DNA of 64,000 bases from Actinacidiphila yanglinensis (GTDB lineage Bacteria > Actinomycetota > Actinomycetes > Streptomycetales > Streptomycetaceae), in NCBI RefSeq assembly GCF_900107965.1, contig NZ_FNVU01000005.1, forward strand, positions 1 through 64,000. The letters run 5' to 3'. Shown in pieces: positions 31,966-41,497 of this stretch. How positions within the stretch are numbered: the first letter of the stretch is position 1; each line of letters begins with the position of its first letter. Made by a program: the position numbers and the translations under genes. Under the pieces are notes generated by a model, which was not told the DNA's origin, made no database searches, and saw nothing but the letters and a program-made list of their open reading frames with translations.

Positions 31966-33849
31966 TCAGTCCCTGCCGCCGGGCAACGGCGGCCGGGCAC
32001 CGTCCCGCGCGGTCGCGTAGAGGGCCACTGCCAGCGGCCGGATGCTGGCCAGCCGGTGCTCGCTCTCGTCGGGCGGCGCGGGCAGCGTCTCCCCGGTCAG
32101 ATCGCGCTCCAGCAGCAGTTCGGCCGCGTGGATGCGCGACCGCACCGTCTTGGCCGCGATCCCCAGCGACAGGGCGGCGGGCTCGAACCGGCAGCCGTGC
32201 CGCACCCACTCCCGTACGGTGCGCAGCAGGTCGCGGCGGTCGTCCGCGAGCGGCCGCAGCACCCTCTCCGCCCAGGCCCGCAACGCCGGTTCGGACAGCA
32301 GGGTGTGCAGATCCGGTACGGCGCCGTGGTCCGCGTCGTCCCGCCCGACGGGCGGCTCGTTGCCGTACCGCGCGACGATCTGCGCGGCCAGTGACAGCAC
32401 CACCCGGTCGAGGATGCCGTCCTGGTCGAGGCCGACCGCGTCGAACACCTGCCGCACCCGGCGGGTGACGGTGTTGCGGTGCACCCCGATCACCCGGGCG
32501 GTCGCGGACATCTCGAACTCGACCGCCATCGCGGTGGTCTCCAGGATCTGCGTCCCGCCCCTCGGCATCGCCAGCACCGGCCGCAGCAGGCGGGTGGCCC
32601 AGGCGCGGGCGACGTCGGGGGCGAGCACGTCGACGATGCCGGTGACCCGGCTGGCCATCGCCACCCGGTCCGGGTTGCGGCCCGCCCGGGTCACGCAGTC
32701 GAGCGCCTCGCCGTACGCGTCGGGCACGGCGTCCAGCGGGTGGACGAGGCTGCCGCCGAGCAGCGTGCGGGCGTCGTCGAAGGAGTGCATCAGCCCGTGC
32801 AGACCCTCCTCCGCCCGGGCGGTCGAGCAGCGCGGCGCGAGGAAGATCAGGTGCCGCTGGTAGGCGGGGCAGCGCACCGTCAACGCCACGTCGGCCAGCA
32901 CGCGTTCGGCCTCGCCGAGGACGGTCTCGCGGGAGGCGCGGTTGCAGTCGAGGATGAAGACCCGCACGCTGTCGCTGTCCAGCAGGGAGCCCTCTATCCC
33001 CGCGACGACCCGCTGCGCGGCCACGGTGTGCCCGGTCATGAACAGCTGGAACGCCGACAGCCGCACCCCGCGCAGCGCGTCGCCGACCGCCCAGGTGGTG
33101 CGGCGCTCGCGCAGCCCCGCCAGCGCCACCCGCAGCGCCTTGGCGGTGTACGCGACCAGCACCGGATCGGGGTCGGGCTCCTTGGTGGCGACCACGAGCG
33201 TCGCGTCACCGGCGGCCGACAGCATGACACTCCGCGCGTAGCCGCCTCCCGCAGTGCGCTGACGGATCCCCACGGGCGCGTCGAGCAGGGGCGCGAGCGA
33301 GGCGGCCGCCGCCGCGGGCGCGGCGGCGAGCGCCTCGCCGTCCGCGTGCACCAGCACCTCTGCGTCCAGTTCCCTGGCCAGATACGCGGTCAGCTGCCTG
33401 ACGGTCACCCGCTCGTCGGCGCCGGGCACCGGCAACCGGTCCAGCAGCCCGGCCAGCCGGGCGTTGCGCTGCCTCACCGCGCCCGCGCCCAGCGCGGCGA
33501 CCTGCGCGGCCAGTTCGCGCCAGGCGACGGTGGGGTGCGGGCCGACCAGCAGCGGCACCCCCGCAGCCGCGGCCGCCGCGACCAGCCCGGCGGTGCGCGG
33601 GTCGCCGGCCCGGGTGCCCGCCAGCGCCAGCCCGGCGGCGCCGGCCGCCGCGAGCGTCCGCACCAGCCGGTCGGGGTGGCCTATCCGGCCGGGGTCGGCG
33701 ACCACCAGCGCCCGCTCGATCAGCGCGCCGGCCAGTTCCGCGTCCGGGTCCCGCGGCACCAGCGCCTGCTCGACCTCGCTGCCGCCGTCGCCGGTGACGA
33801 GGGTCAACCCGAAGTCGGGCGCGGACGCGAGGTCGTTGAGAGTGAGCAC
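31966..33849 (-). CDS. PucR-type regulator with two C-terminal helix-turn-helix domains
   Basis: A 627-residue regulator. An N-terminal PucR-type sensory region (LTLNDLASAPDFGLTLVTGD, residues 1-120) is followed by a GGDEF-like middle domain with LDCNRASRETVLGE, and two successive helix-turn-helix modules: ARVIGVHRNTVTRRVRQV and then LSLGIAAKTVRSRIHAAE near the C-terminus. The second module is an addition to the simple PucR layout. The GTG at 33849 has GGGAG 7 bases upstream; a longer reading to 34365 is not supported. PucR proteins often activate purine or amino acid catabolism; no target is evident beside it. Confidence 0.85.
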   Translation of the reverse strand: MLTLNDLASAPDFGLTLVTGDGGSEVEQALVPRDPDAELAGALIERALVVADPGRIGHPDRLVRTLAAAGAAGLALAGTRAGDPRTAGLVAAAAAAGVPLLVGPHPTVAWRELAAQVAALGAGAVRQRNARLAGLLDRLPVPGADERVTVRQLTAYLARELDAEVLVHADGEALAAAPAAAAASLAPLLDAPVGIRQRTAGGGYARSVMLSAAGDATLVVATKEPDPDPVLVAYTAKALRVALAGLRERRTTWAVGDALRGVRLSAFQLFMTGHTVAAQRVVAGIEGSLLDSDSVRVFILDCNRASRETVLGEAERVLADVALTVRCPAYQRHLIFLAPRCSTARAEEGLHGLMHSFDDARTLLGGSLVHPLDAVPDAYGEALDCVTRAGRNPDRVAMASRVTGIVDVLAPDVARAWATRLLRPVLAMPRGGTQILETTAMAVEFEMSATARVIGVHRNTVTRRVRQVFDAVGLDQDGILDRVVLSLAAQIVARYGNEPPVGRDDADHGAVPDLHTLLSEPALRAWAERVLRPLADDRRDLLRTVREWVRHGCRFEPAALSLGIAAKTVRSRIHAAELLLERDLTGETLPAPPDESEHRLASIRPLAVALYATARDGARPPLPGGRD

Positions 33850-34419
33850 GCTGGCTCCCGGGGTCGGCGGAGGGCGAGCCGTGCACCGCCGCGCTGCGGC
33901 GCGCCGGGTCCGGCCCCCCGGCCAACCGTCCCGTACCACCGACGACATCGGTCCTGCGCGGCTCGCCCGGGTCGTCAACCCCAAGCGTAAGCTCCACTCA
34001 CCGTCGCCAAAAAGCCCAGGGGGGCGCGAATCGCCCGCGCAGGGCGGCGGAACGGGCCGGTGCGGCATCGGCACGCACCCGGCCAGGACACGTGAACGGT
34101 CGGCGATCCCCTCCCCCGAGCGGTGAACCCCCCGTGCCCGCGGACCGCCGACCACGTCGAATCTAAGGTGCGTGCGAGCACCGCACCACGTCCCCCGTGC
34201 ACCATTTCGCCCGGGTCGACGGCACGCGTGCACCACGCCGTCCCCGACGCACACCCGGCCCGACCTGTGGCGCAGCCGCCCGCGGCGGCCGGCACCCCTC
34301 ACACTGGCAATCGAGCGCGCCGGGCCCGGCCGGCGCCCGGCGCCCTGACGACGGAAAGGCCGCACCGCACCCTATGAACGCGTCCGCATGAACACCCCGC
34401 ACGCCGTGAGGACCGCCGG
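33850..34419. other. Intergenic region between divergent regulator and ArsB-like genes
   Basis: A 570-base gap with no gene I can support. It should hold the promoters of the leftward PucR-type gene and the rightward permease. No long hairpin or repeat stands out; the region about 33980-34010 is locally A/T-richer, as expected of a promoter. Confidence 0.4.
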
Positions 34420-35676
34420 ATGAGCAACGCCGCGGCCGAAGCACTCAGCGCCGTCCTCCTGGTCCTCGTCCTGGGTTGCGCGGTGGTCCGCCCCTGGGGG
34501 CTGCCGGAAGCGGTCGTGGCGGTGCCGGCCGCCGCGGTGGCCGTCGCCACCGGGGCGATCTCCCTGGACCACGCCCGGGCCGAGGCGCAGCAGCTGGGCC
34601 CGGTGATCGGCTTCCTCGCGGCGGTCCTGGTGCTGGCCCAGCTCTGCGACGAGGAAGGACTGTTCACTGCCTGCGGCGGCTGGATGGCCCGCGCGGCCGG
34701 CGGCAGCCCGTACCGCCTGCTCGGGCAGGTGTTCGTGCTGGCCTCGGTGATCACCGCGGTGCTCAGCCTGGACGCGACCATCGTGCTGCTCACCCCGGTG
34801 GTGTTCGCGACGTCCGCACGGCTGGGCGCCCGGCCCAAACCGCATGTCTACGCCTGCACCCACCTGTCCAACACCGCGTCCCTCCTGTTGCCGGTCTCCA
34901 ACCTCACCAACCTGCTCGCCCTGGCGGCGAGCGGCCTGAGCTTCACCCGGTTCGCGGCGCTGATGGTGCTGCCCTGGCTGGCCGCGATCGGCGTGGAGTA
35001 CGTGGTGCTGCGGCGGTTCTTCGGCACCGACCTGGCCGCCGGGGCGAATCCCACCGGGACCACGGAACGGCCGCCGCTGCCCCGGTTCGCGCTCGCCACC
35101 GTCGGCTGCACGCTCGCCGGTTTCGTGGTCGCCTCACTGGTCGGGATCAACCCGGCCTGGGCGGCCTTCGCCGGGGCGGCGGTACTCGCGGTGCGCGCGC
35201 TGATCCGGCGCCGCACCACCCCCCGTGCCCTGGTCCGGGCAGCCGCTGTGCCCTTCCTGGCCTTCGTGCTCGCGCTGGGCATCGTGGTGCGCGCGCTGGT
35301 CGACCACGGACTCGGCTCCGCCCTCGGCCACGCGGTGCCCGGCGGCACCGGCTTTCCCGCGCTGCTCGCCCTGGCCGCGCTGGCCGCGCTCCTGGCGAAC
35401 CTCATCAACAACCTCCCCGCCGTGCTGGTCCTGCTCCCGCTGACCGCGCCGAACGGCGCGGGCGCGGTCCTCGCCGTCCTGCTCGGCGTCAACATCGGCC
35501 CCAACCTCACCTATGCGGGCTCCCTCGCCACCCTGCTGTGGCGGCGTATCGTGCGAGCCCACGAAGCCGAGGTGGACCTCGGCGAGTTCACCCGCCTCGG
35601 CGCGATCGCCGTGCCTGCCACGCTGCTGGTCGCGGTGGTGGCACTGTGGCTGTCGCTGACCGTGATCGGAGGCTGA
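34420..35676 (+). CDS. ArsB/SLC13-type permease
   Basis: A 418-residue protein with about 11 spans. The repeated-half architecture of the ion transporter superfamily is visible: SLDATIVLLTPVV in the first half and NLINNLPAVLVLLPL with NIGPNLTYAGSLATLLW in the second, the conserved sites in arsenite permeases of the ArsB/P-protein branch. The ATG is at 34420. No arsR or arsC is adjacent, so arsenite export is only one possibility; organic or other oxyanion transport is another. A universal stress protein gene follows directly. Confidence 0.85.
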   Translation: MSNAAAEALSAVLLVLVLGCAVVRPWGLPEAVVAVPAAAVAVATGAISLDHARAEAQQLGPVIGFLAAVLVLAQLCDEEGLFTACGGWMARAAGGSPYRLLGQVFVLASVITAVLSLDATIVLLTPVVFATSARLGARPKPHVYACTHLSNTASLLLPVSNLTNLLALAASGLSFTRFAALMVLPWLAAIGVEYVVLRRFFGTDLAAGANPTGTTERPPLPRFALATVGCTLAGFVVASLVGINPAWAAFAGAAVLAVRALIRRRTTPRALVRAAAVPFLAFVLALGIVVRALVDHGLGSALGHAVPGGTGFPALLALAALAALLANLINNLPAVLVLLPLTAPNGAGAVLAVLLGVNIGPNLTYAGSLATLLWRRIVRAHEAEVDLGEFTRLGAIAVPATLLVAVVALWLSLTVIGG

Positions 35677-35762
35677 TCCCCCTGCCCACGCCCCCGCCGC
35701 CGCACCGTCCCCCCGGTCCGCCCGGTCCCCACGAGCCGCCGCACCCCCCGCACCCGCCGCAC

Positions 35763-36305
35763 GTGAGCAGGCCCGGGCCCCCGAAGCAGGGTGGGACGAA
35801 CGGCGCCGTCCGGCACGTGGTCGCCTGGATCGTCGAGGGCACCTGGCCGGCCTGCGTGGACGCGGTCCGCACCCACGCGCCCGGCGACGCCGACATCGTC
35901 CTGGTGCACGTCCCGGAGCCGGAGGTGGCCGGCGCCGCGCACGGCGCGTTCGCCGGCCTGCTGGGCCGCGGCCGGCCGGCCCGCGACCCCGGCCTGGCCC
36001 TGTCCGAGCAGGCCACCGCCTCCGGCGAGGCGCTGCTGGCCGAGGCCGCCGCCCGCCTGGCCCGCCCCTGCACCACCCGCCAGCGCACCGGCCGGGTCGA
36101 GCGCGAGGTCGTCGCCGAGTCCGACGGCGCCGACCTCCTCGTCCTCGCCCGCGACGGTGACCGCACCCACCTCGGGCCGCACAGCCTCGGCCCGCACAGC
36201 CGCTTCATCGTGGACCACGCCCCGTGCGCGGTCCTCCTCGTCTGGCCCGAGTCCGCGCCCGCCCCCGACACGATCCCGCCACCGCCACCGCCTCCCGCCC
36301 CCTAG
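35763..36305 (+). CDS. Universal stress protein-like protein
   Basis: A protein of about 180 residues with a UspA-like fold: VAWIVEGTWPACVDAVRTHAPGDADIVLVHVPEPE at the start, then ADLLVLARDGDRTHLGPHSLGPHSRFIVDHAPCAVLLVW, which corresponds to the family's GxxGxxSxxVxxxAxxPVLVV nucleotide region but with GPHSLGPHSRFI. The start is uncertain: GTG 35763 is used; an in-frame CTG at 35682 lies 9 bases after GGAGG and would add a proline/histidine-rich leader. The C-terminus is also proline-rich. It probably shares the permease transcript. Confidence 0.75.
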   Translation: MSRPGPPKQGGTNGAVRHVVAWIVEGTWPACVDAVRTHAPGDADIVLVHVPEPEVAGAAHGAFAGLLGRGRPARDPGLALSEQATASGEALLAEAAARLARPCTTRQRTGRVEREVVAESDGADLLVLARDGDRTHLGPHSLGPHSRFIVDHAPCAVLLVWPESAPAPDTIPPPPPPPAP

Positions 36306-36355
36306 AAGCGTCGCACGCCCCCCGAACAGCTCATCCGTAGAGGCCGCAACGGGTC

Positions 36356-36397
36356 GCTCGTGCTTCCTTGAGTAGAAGCAGAAGTGCGATCACGAGC
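36356..36397. promoter_or_regulatory. Nested inverted repeats upstream of the glycerol facilitator gene
   Basis: GCTCGTG (36356-36362) pairs with CACGAGC (36391-36397), and inside it TGCTTC (36361-36366) pairs with GAAGCA (36375-36380) across an 8-base spacer. They lie 40-80 bases before the glpF start and are candidates for a GylR-like (IclR family) operator. The regulator is not in the window, so the assignment is inferred. Confidence 0.4.
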
Positions 36398-36437
36398 CAA
36401 TGCCGGTTGCCCGACGACCGGCGGGAAGCAGGCCGAC

Positions 36438-37283
36438 ATGGCGCCACGTGCACGCGGTTCAGGGCTGATCGGCGAGTTGTCCGCTGAGTTCGCCGGCACC
36501 CTGATCCTCATCCTCTTCGGCGTGGGCGTCGTCGCCCAGGTCGTCGCCGGTGGAGCCCTGACCACGCCGCCGGGCGGTCTCGGCGACCACGACAGCATCG
36601 CCTGGGCCTGGGGTCTGGGCGTCACGCTCGGCGTGTACCTCGCGGCACGACTGAGCGGCGCCCACCTCAACCCGGCGGTGACCCTGACCCTCGCGGTCTT
36701 CAAGGGCTTCTCGTGGGTCAAGGTCGTGCCGTACTGGATCGCCCAGCTGCTCGGCGCGTTCTGCGCCGCGCTGCTGGTGCGGTGGAACTACACCGAAGTA
36801 CTGGCCCGGGCCGACCCCGGCCACACCTTGAAGACGCAGTTCGTCTTCTCCACGCTGCCCGGCAACGGCAACATCGCCGCGGGCGTGCACGAGTGGGGCG
36901 CGTTCCGCGACCAGATCATCGGCACGGCGATCCTGCTGATCCTGATCCTGGCGCTGACCGACCTCCTCAACAACCCGCCCCGCGCGAACCTGGGCCCCTT
37001 CATCATCGGCCTGGTCGTGGTGGCGATCGGCATGGCGTGGGGTACGGACGCCGGCTACGCCATCAACCCGGCCCGTGACTTCGGGCCGCGCCTGGCCAGC
37101 TACATCACCGGCTACAGCACAGCCTGGCGAGATCAATGGGGCAACCTCTACTGGTGGGTGCCGGTCGCGGGTCCGCTGATCGGCGGCCTCGTCGGCGGCA
37201 TCGCCTACAAGCTGTTCGTCGGCATGTGGTTGCCCACCGCGGAACCGGAACCTCCGGGCCGTGCACCCATCCCGCAGGAGTGA
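36438..37283 (+). CDS. glpF: Glycerol uptake facilitator (aquaglyceroporin)
   Basis: A 281-residue MIP-family channel with six spans and two half-helices. Both pore motifs are intact: NPA at 78-80 and NPARD at 210-214; the Asp after the second NPAR is the mark of glycerol facilitators rather than water channels. The C-terminus is a short cytoplasmic tail. The ATG at 36438 is chosen because the family starts there; a GTG at 36384 would add 18 unrelated residues. It is followed after about 150 bases by glycerol kinase, which traps the imported glycerol. Confidence 0.94.
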   Translation: MAPRARGSGLIGELSAEFAGTLILILFGVGVVAQVVAGGALTTPPGGLGDHDSIAWAWGLGVTLGVYLAARLSGAHLNPAVTLTLAVFKGFSWVKVVPYWIAQLLGAFCAALLVRWNYTEVLARADPGHTLKTQFVFSTLPGNGNIAAGVHEWGAFRDQIIGTAILLILILALTDLLNNPPRANLGPFIIGLVVVAIGMAWGTDAGYAINPARDFGPRLASYITGYSTAWRDQWGNLYWWVPVAGPLIGGLVGGIAYKLFVGMWLPTAEPEPPGRAPIPQE

Positions 37284-37436
37284 ACCCGGGTGCCCCGGCG
37301 AGTCCGGGGAACCCGACGGAGCCCGGGGGTCCGGAGCGGTCACCGCACCGGGCGCCCCGGGCATCGTGCCGAGCCGGTCCGGCTCCCGCACGCCACACCT
37401 TCGTTGACCCAGGAGATCCAGGAGAGGCAGCAAGCC

Positions 37437-38957
37437 ATGGCGGACTTCGTCGGCGCGGTGGACCAGGGGACCACCAGCACCCGGTTCATGATCTTCGACC
37501 ACGACGGGAACGAGGTGGCGCGGCACCAGCTGGAGCACACCCAGTACCTGCCGCGTCCCGGCTGGGTCGAGCACGACCCGACCGAGATCTGGGAGCGCAC
37601 CAACGTGGTCATCCAGACCGCGGTGCGCAACGCGGGGATCACCGCGGCCGACCTGGCCGCCATCGGCATCACCAACCAGCGTGAGACCACGGTGGTGTGG
37701 GACCCGCGCAACGGTCGGCCGTACGGCAACGCGATCGTCTGGCAGGACACGCGGACCGACTCGATCGCCAAGAAGCTGGAGCGCGACGGGCACGGCGACC
37801 TGATCCGGCAGCGGGCCGGGCTGCCGCCGGCCACCTACTTCTCCGGCGGCAAGATCAAGTGGATGCTGGAGAACGTCGACGGCCTGCGCGAGGCGGCCGA
37901 GCAGGGCCACGCGATCTTCGGCAACACCGACGCGTGGGTGCTGTGGAACCTCACCGGCGGCCCCAAGGGCGGCGGCATCCACGCCACCGACGTCACCAAC
38001 GCCAGCCGCACCATGCTGATGGACCTGGAGACGCTGGACTGGGACGACGAGCTGCTCGGCATCTTCGGCATCCCGCGCTCGATGATGCCGAAGATCAACC
38101 CGTCCTCGCACCCCGAGGCGTTCGGCAAGACCCGTCCGTCCCGGCCGACGACGACCGAGGTGCCGATCTGCGGCGTGCTCGGCGACCAGCAGGCGGCCAC
38201 CGTCGGCCAGGTGTGCTTCGCGCCCGGCGAGGCGAAGAACACCTACGGCACCGGTAACTTCCTGCTGCTCAACACCGGTACGGAGGCGGTGCGTTCGGAG
38301 CACGGCCTGATCACCACGGTCGCCTACAAGTTCGGTGACGCGCCGGCCGTCTACGCGCTGGAGGGTTCCATCGCGGTGACCGGCTCGGCCGTGCAGTGGC
38401 TGCGCGACCAGCTGCACATCATCAAGGCGGCGCCGGAGAGCGAGCGGCTGGCCAAGACCGTGGACAGCAGCGACGGCATCTACTTCGTGCCCGCCTTCTC
38501 CGGGCTGTTCGCGCCGTACTGGCGCTCCGACGCCCGCGGCGCGATCGTCGGCCTGGCCCGCTTCCACAACGACGGCCACCTGGCCCGGGCGACGCTGGAG
38601 TCGATGTGCTACCAGAGCCGCGACGTGGTCGAGGCGATGGAGCAGGACTCCGGCGTGCACCTGGACGTGCTCAAGGTGGACGGCGGCGTCACCGCCAACG
38701 ACCTGTGCATGCAGACCCAGGCGGACATCCTCGGCGTGCCGGTCAGCCGCCCGGTGGTCGCCGAGACCACCGCGCTCGGTGCCGCGTACGCGGCCGGCCT
38801 CGCGGTGGGCTTCTGGCGGGACACCGACGAGCTGCGCGAGCACTGGCACGAGTCGAAGCGGTGGCAGCCGGAGTGGAGCGACGAGCAGCGCGCGACCGGC
38901 TACACCGGCTGGAAGAAGGCGGTCGACCGCACACTGGACTGGGTGGACGTCGAGTAG
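37437..38957 (+). CDS. glpK: Glycerol kinase
   Basis: A 506-residue FGGY-family kinase of normal length. The phosphate-binding motif DQGTTSTR is at residues 9-16, [11 protein letters not shown] and QDTRT mark the glycerol site, and the C-terminal ATP domain has [21 protein letters not shown]. It converts glycerol and ATP to sn-glycerol 3-phosphate. GGAGAGG is 8 bases before the ATG. The usual partners gylR and glpD are not adjacent, so this is a two-gene transport/kinase unit ending in a strong terminator. Confidence 0.97.
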   Translation: MADFVGAVDQGTTSTRFMIFDHDGNEVARHQLEHTQYLPRPGWVEHDPTEIWERTNVVIQTAVRNAGITAADLAAIGITNQRETTVVWDPRNGRPYGNAIVWQDTRTDSIAKKLERDGHGDLIRQRAGLPPATYFSGGKIKWMLENVDGLREAAEQGHAIFGNTDAWVLWNLTGGPKGGGIHATDVTNASRTMLMDLETLDWDDELLGIFGIPRSMMPKINPSSHPEAFGKTRPSRPTTTEVPICGVLGDQQAATVGQVCFAPGEAKNTYGTGNFLLLNTGTEAVRSEHGLITTVAYKFGDAPAVYALEGSIAVTGSAVQWLRDQLHIIKAAPESERLAKTVDSSDGIYFVPAFSGLFAPYWRSDARGAIVGLARFHNDGHLARATLESMCYQSRDVVEAMEQDSGVHLDVLKVDGGVTANDLCMQTQADILGVPVSRPVVAETTALGAAYAAGLAVGFWRDTDELREHWHESKRWQPEWSDEQRATGYTGWKKAVDRTLDWVDVE

Positions 38958-38971
38958 CCGGCAATCCGGCG

Positions 38972-39008
38972 GAAGGGCGGTTCCGACCTCGTGTCGGGGC
39001 CGCCCTTC
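38972..39008. terminator. Terminator after glpK
   Basis: A 16-bp stem with two G-T pairs, starting GAAGGGCGG and closing CCGCCCTTC, begins 14 bases after the glpK stop and also faces the convergent DUF4232 gene. Confidence 0.8.
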
Positions 39009-39033
39009 GACGTGTCCCCCTGCCTTCGGGCCG

Positions 39034-39738
39034 CTACTCCGGGCGGTGCCAGGCGGTGACGTCGAGCCGTCCGGTGTTGCCGAGATCGACGTAGAGCGGC
39101 ACCCGCTGCTTCCCCCCGTCGAGGGTGAACTCGAGGGTGGCGGCGCTCGTGGCGGGCACCGTGGACTCCACGACCGTGTTCCGCCAGGCCAGCACCACGA
39201 CGGCCCGCCCGCCCGGGCGCAGGGTCAGCGCGGTGGGTCCGGGGTCGGTGACGCTGTCCCGGATGTCGTTGCCGTGGTGCACCTGGACGTCGACCGTACG
39301 GCCGTCCTCGTCGAGCAGCCGCAGTCGGGGATAACCGTCGACGGCCAGGGCGGTGGTGCCGCAGTTGGTCAGCGTGACCAGGACTTGGCGCAGGCCCATC
39401 GCCCCGTCGACCGGGCCGACGCCGACCCTCGCCCCCGTGCCGGTGCAGGTCGGGGTGGGCGGGGCGTGCGGGGTGGTGGTCACGGGCGTGACCGGGGAGG
39501 GCACCGGGTGCGTCGCTCCGAAGTCCGGGGGGAGGGTGTCGGTGTGCACCGAGTACGCGCGCGCGGTCCGGACGGCTCCCGGCACGCCGGCCTCGCTCTG
39601 CGAGCCGCAGCCGCCAAGTCCGAGGCCCAGCACCGTGGTTCCGGCGAGCGCGACGGCCGCGACCGCGACGGCCCGGCTCCGGCGCTGCCGCGGCGCCGGT
39701 GTGGCCCGCGCCGTTTTCGTGGCCCTCGTGGTCCGCAT
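39034..39738 (-). CDS. DUF4232 lipoprotein
   Basis: A 234-residue exported protein. A long Arg/Thr-rich n-region precedes the hydrophobic core and a lipobox-like LGGC with Cys44. The C-terminal two-thirds is a DUF4232 beta-sandwich with the pattern GLRQVLVTLTNCGTTALAVDGYPRLRLLDEDGR. Function unknown. The ATG at 39738 is used. It is transcribed toward glpK and divergent from the TerD-vWA gene, with about 100 bases between. Confidence 0.85.
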   Translation of the reverse strand: MRTTRATKTARATPAPRQRRSRAVAVAAVALAGTTVLGLGLGGCGSQSEAGVPGAVRTARAYSVHTDTLPPDFGATHPVPSPVTPVTTTPHAPPTPTCTGTGARVGVGPVDGAMGLRQVLVTLTNCGTTALAVDGYPRLRLLDEDGRTVDVQVHHGNDIRDSVTDPGPTALTLRPGGRAVVVLAWRNTVVESTVPATSAATLEFTLDGGKQRVPLYVDLGNTGRLDVTAWHRPE

Positions 39739-39842
39739 CGCGCGATCATCACATATTCGTTGTCGTTCACGGTCCGATCGGGGCCGGGTGTGGCAAGAAT
39801 GGGACACACCAGCCCCACCCACGGATCAGGGGGAAACAGGCC

Positions 39843-41351
39843 ATGGCGGGCGCCATTTCACTCACACCGGGCGGCAACACGGCCCTCACCGGCGACCGGG
39901 CGCGGGCCGAGGTCGCCGCGACCGGCCCGGCCGTCGACGTGTCCGCGGTCCTGCTCGCCGAGAACCGCAAGGTCCGCGACGACACCGACCTGGTCTTCTA
40001 CAACCACCCGGCGCAGGACGGCGTCAGCGTGCAGGGCCAGGGCGTCGCCGTCGACCTGCCGCGCGTCCCGCCCGCCGTGCAGACGGTCGCGGTCGTGGTC
40101 AGCGTGGACGCGAACCGCCCCGGCGCGGTCTTCGACGGCGCCAGCGGCCTGCGGGTGACGGTCACTTCGGGCGACGGGGTGATCTCCTTCGAGCCCCCGC
40201 CGTGCCGGCTCGGCGAGACGGTGGTCGTGCTCGCCGAGTTCTACCGCCGGGCGGGCGCGTGGAAGGTGCGCGCCGTGGGACAGGGGTACGCCGACGGACT
40301 CGCCGGGCTGGCCCGCGACTTCGGGGTGTCGGTCGACGACGAGCCGGCCGCGGCCGCGCCGCCGGCGCCGTCCCCGCCCACGGTGCCCGACGCCGTCCTC
40401 TCGCCGCCCACCCTCCAGACCCCCTCCCCCGCCCAGCAGTTCGGGCCGCCGCCGGACATGGGCCGGGCGCCCGCCGGCACGGGGCCGGCGCACCCGGGTC
40501 CCGCCGCGGCGCCGCCCGCGTGGGCACCGCCGCCGCCCGGAGCCGCGCCCGCGCAGCTGCCGCCGCCCGCGCCGTGGGCACCTCCGGTGGCCCCGCCGCC
40601 CGCCGCGCCGCCCGCGCCGCCCCGGGCCGCGCCGCCGATGCCCGCGCAGGCCCCCGCGATCAGCCTGGAGAAGGTCGAGCGGGCCGCGCCCGCTCTGGTG
40701 AACCTCTACAAGCAGGCCGGGATCTCCCTGCAGAAGCAGGGCATCACCGGCCAGCGCGCCGCGGTCTACCTCGTGCTCGACCACTCCGCGAGCATGAAGT
40801 CGTACTACCGCAGCGGCACCATGCAGCACCTGGCCAACCAGGTCCTCGGGCTGTCCGCGAACCTCGACGACGACGGCGTGGTCCCGGTGGTCTTCTTCAG
40901 CAGCCGGGTCGACCTGGTCTCCGAGATCTCGCTCGACAACCACGCCGACCGGGTCGAGGTGCTGCACCGCAAGTTGCCCTGGGGCGGCACCTGTTACGCC
41001 CCCGCGATGCGCGCGGTGATCGACCACTACCAGCAATGCGGCGCCACCGACCCCGCGTTCGTGGTCTTCCAGACCGACGGCGAGCCCTTCGACCGCGGCG
41101 AGACGAAGCGGCTGCTCCAGCAGACCTGCACGCTGCCGATCTTCTGGCAGTTCGTCGGCTTCGGAAATCCGCGCGGGCTGAAGTTCCTCCGGGGCCTCGA
41201 CACGCTCAAGGGCCGCGCGATCGACAACGCGGGGTTCTTCGCCGCCGGCCACGATCCGCGCGAGCGCGGCGACGCCGAACTCTACGACTGCCTCATGTCC
41301 GAGTTCCCGAGCTGGCTGAAGACGGCCCGCGCGGCCCGGGTGATCCGCTGA
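39843..41351 (+). CDS. TerD-domain/vWA-domain fusion protein (TerF-like)
   Basis: A 502-residue cytoplasmic protein. Residues 1-170 form a TerD domain (calcium-binding stress-protein family); about 175-275 is a Pro/Ala-rich linker; 280-500 is a von Willebrand A domain whose metal site DHSAS is intact, with GGTCYAPA and TDGEPFD later. TerD-plus-vWA proteins such as TerF belong to the ter stress-response network. The ATG at 39843 is in a clear ribosome-site context (GGGGGAAAC upstream). No other ter gene is adjacent, so it is an orphan member here. Confidence 0.9.
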   Translation: MAGAISLTPGGNTALTGDRARAEVAATGPAVDVSAVLLAENRKVRDDTDLVFYNHPAQDGVSVQGQGVAVDLPRVPPAVQTVAVVVSVDANRPGAVFDGASGLRVTVTSGDGVISFEPPPCRLGETVVVLAEFYRRAGAWKVRAVGQGYADGLAGLARDFGVSVDDEPAAAAPPAPSPPTVPDAVLSPPTLQTPSPAQQFGPPPDMGRAPAGTGPAHPGPAAAPPAWAPPPPGAAPAQLPPPAPWAPPVAPPPAAPPAPPRAAPPMPAQAPAISLEKVERAAPALVNLYKQAGISLQKQGITGQRAAVYLVLDHSASMKSYYRSGTMQHLANQVLGLSANLDDDGVVPVVFFSSRVDLVSEISLDNHADRVEVLHRKLPWGGTCYAPAMRAVIDHYQQCGATDPAFVVFQTDGEPFDRGETKRLLQQTCTLPIFWQFVGFGNPRGLKFLRGLDTLKGRAIDNAGFFAAGHDPRERGDAELYDCLMSEFPSWLKTARAARVIR

Positions 41352-41497
41352 ACCGGATACCTCCACCCGTGCGGCACTACCGGCATACCACCTTTTCTTC
41401 GCACTTCGGCCTGCGGCCCGGCATAAACCAAAGGGCTGCCATGTTGTTATGTGGTTCGGCGACTGCCGTCACAGCTTCATCGGCCATACTGCTTGCC

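Noticed and set aside
33849..34365. A longer PucR-type gene starting at 34365.
   Set aside because: The added 172 residues are Arg/Gly-rich without similarity to any family and cross a region with promoter-like base composition; the GTG at 33849 has a good ribosome site.
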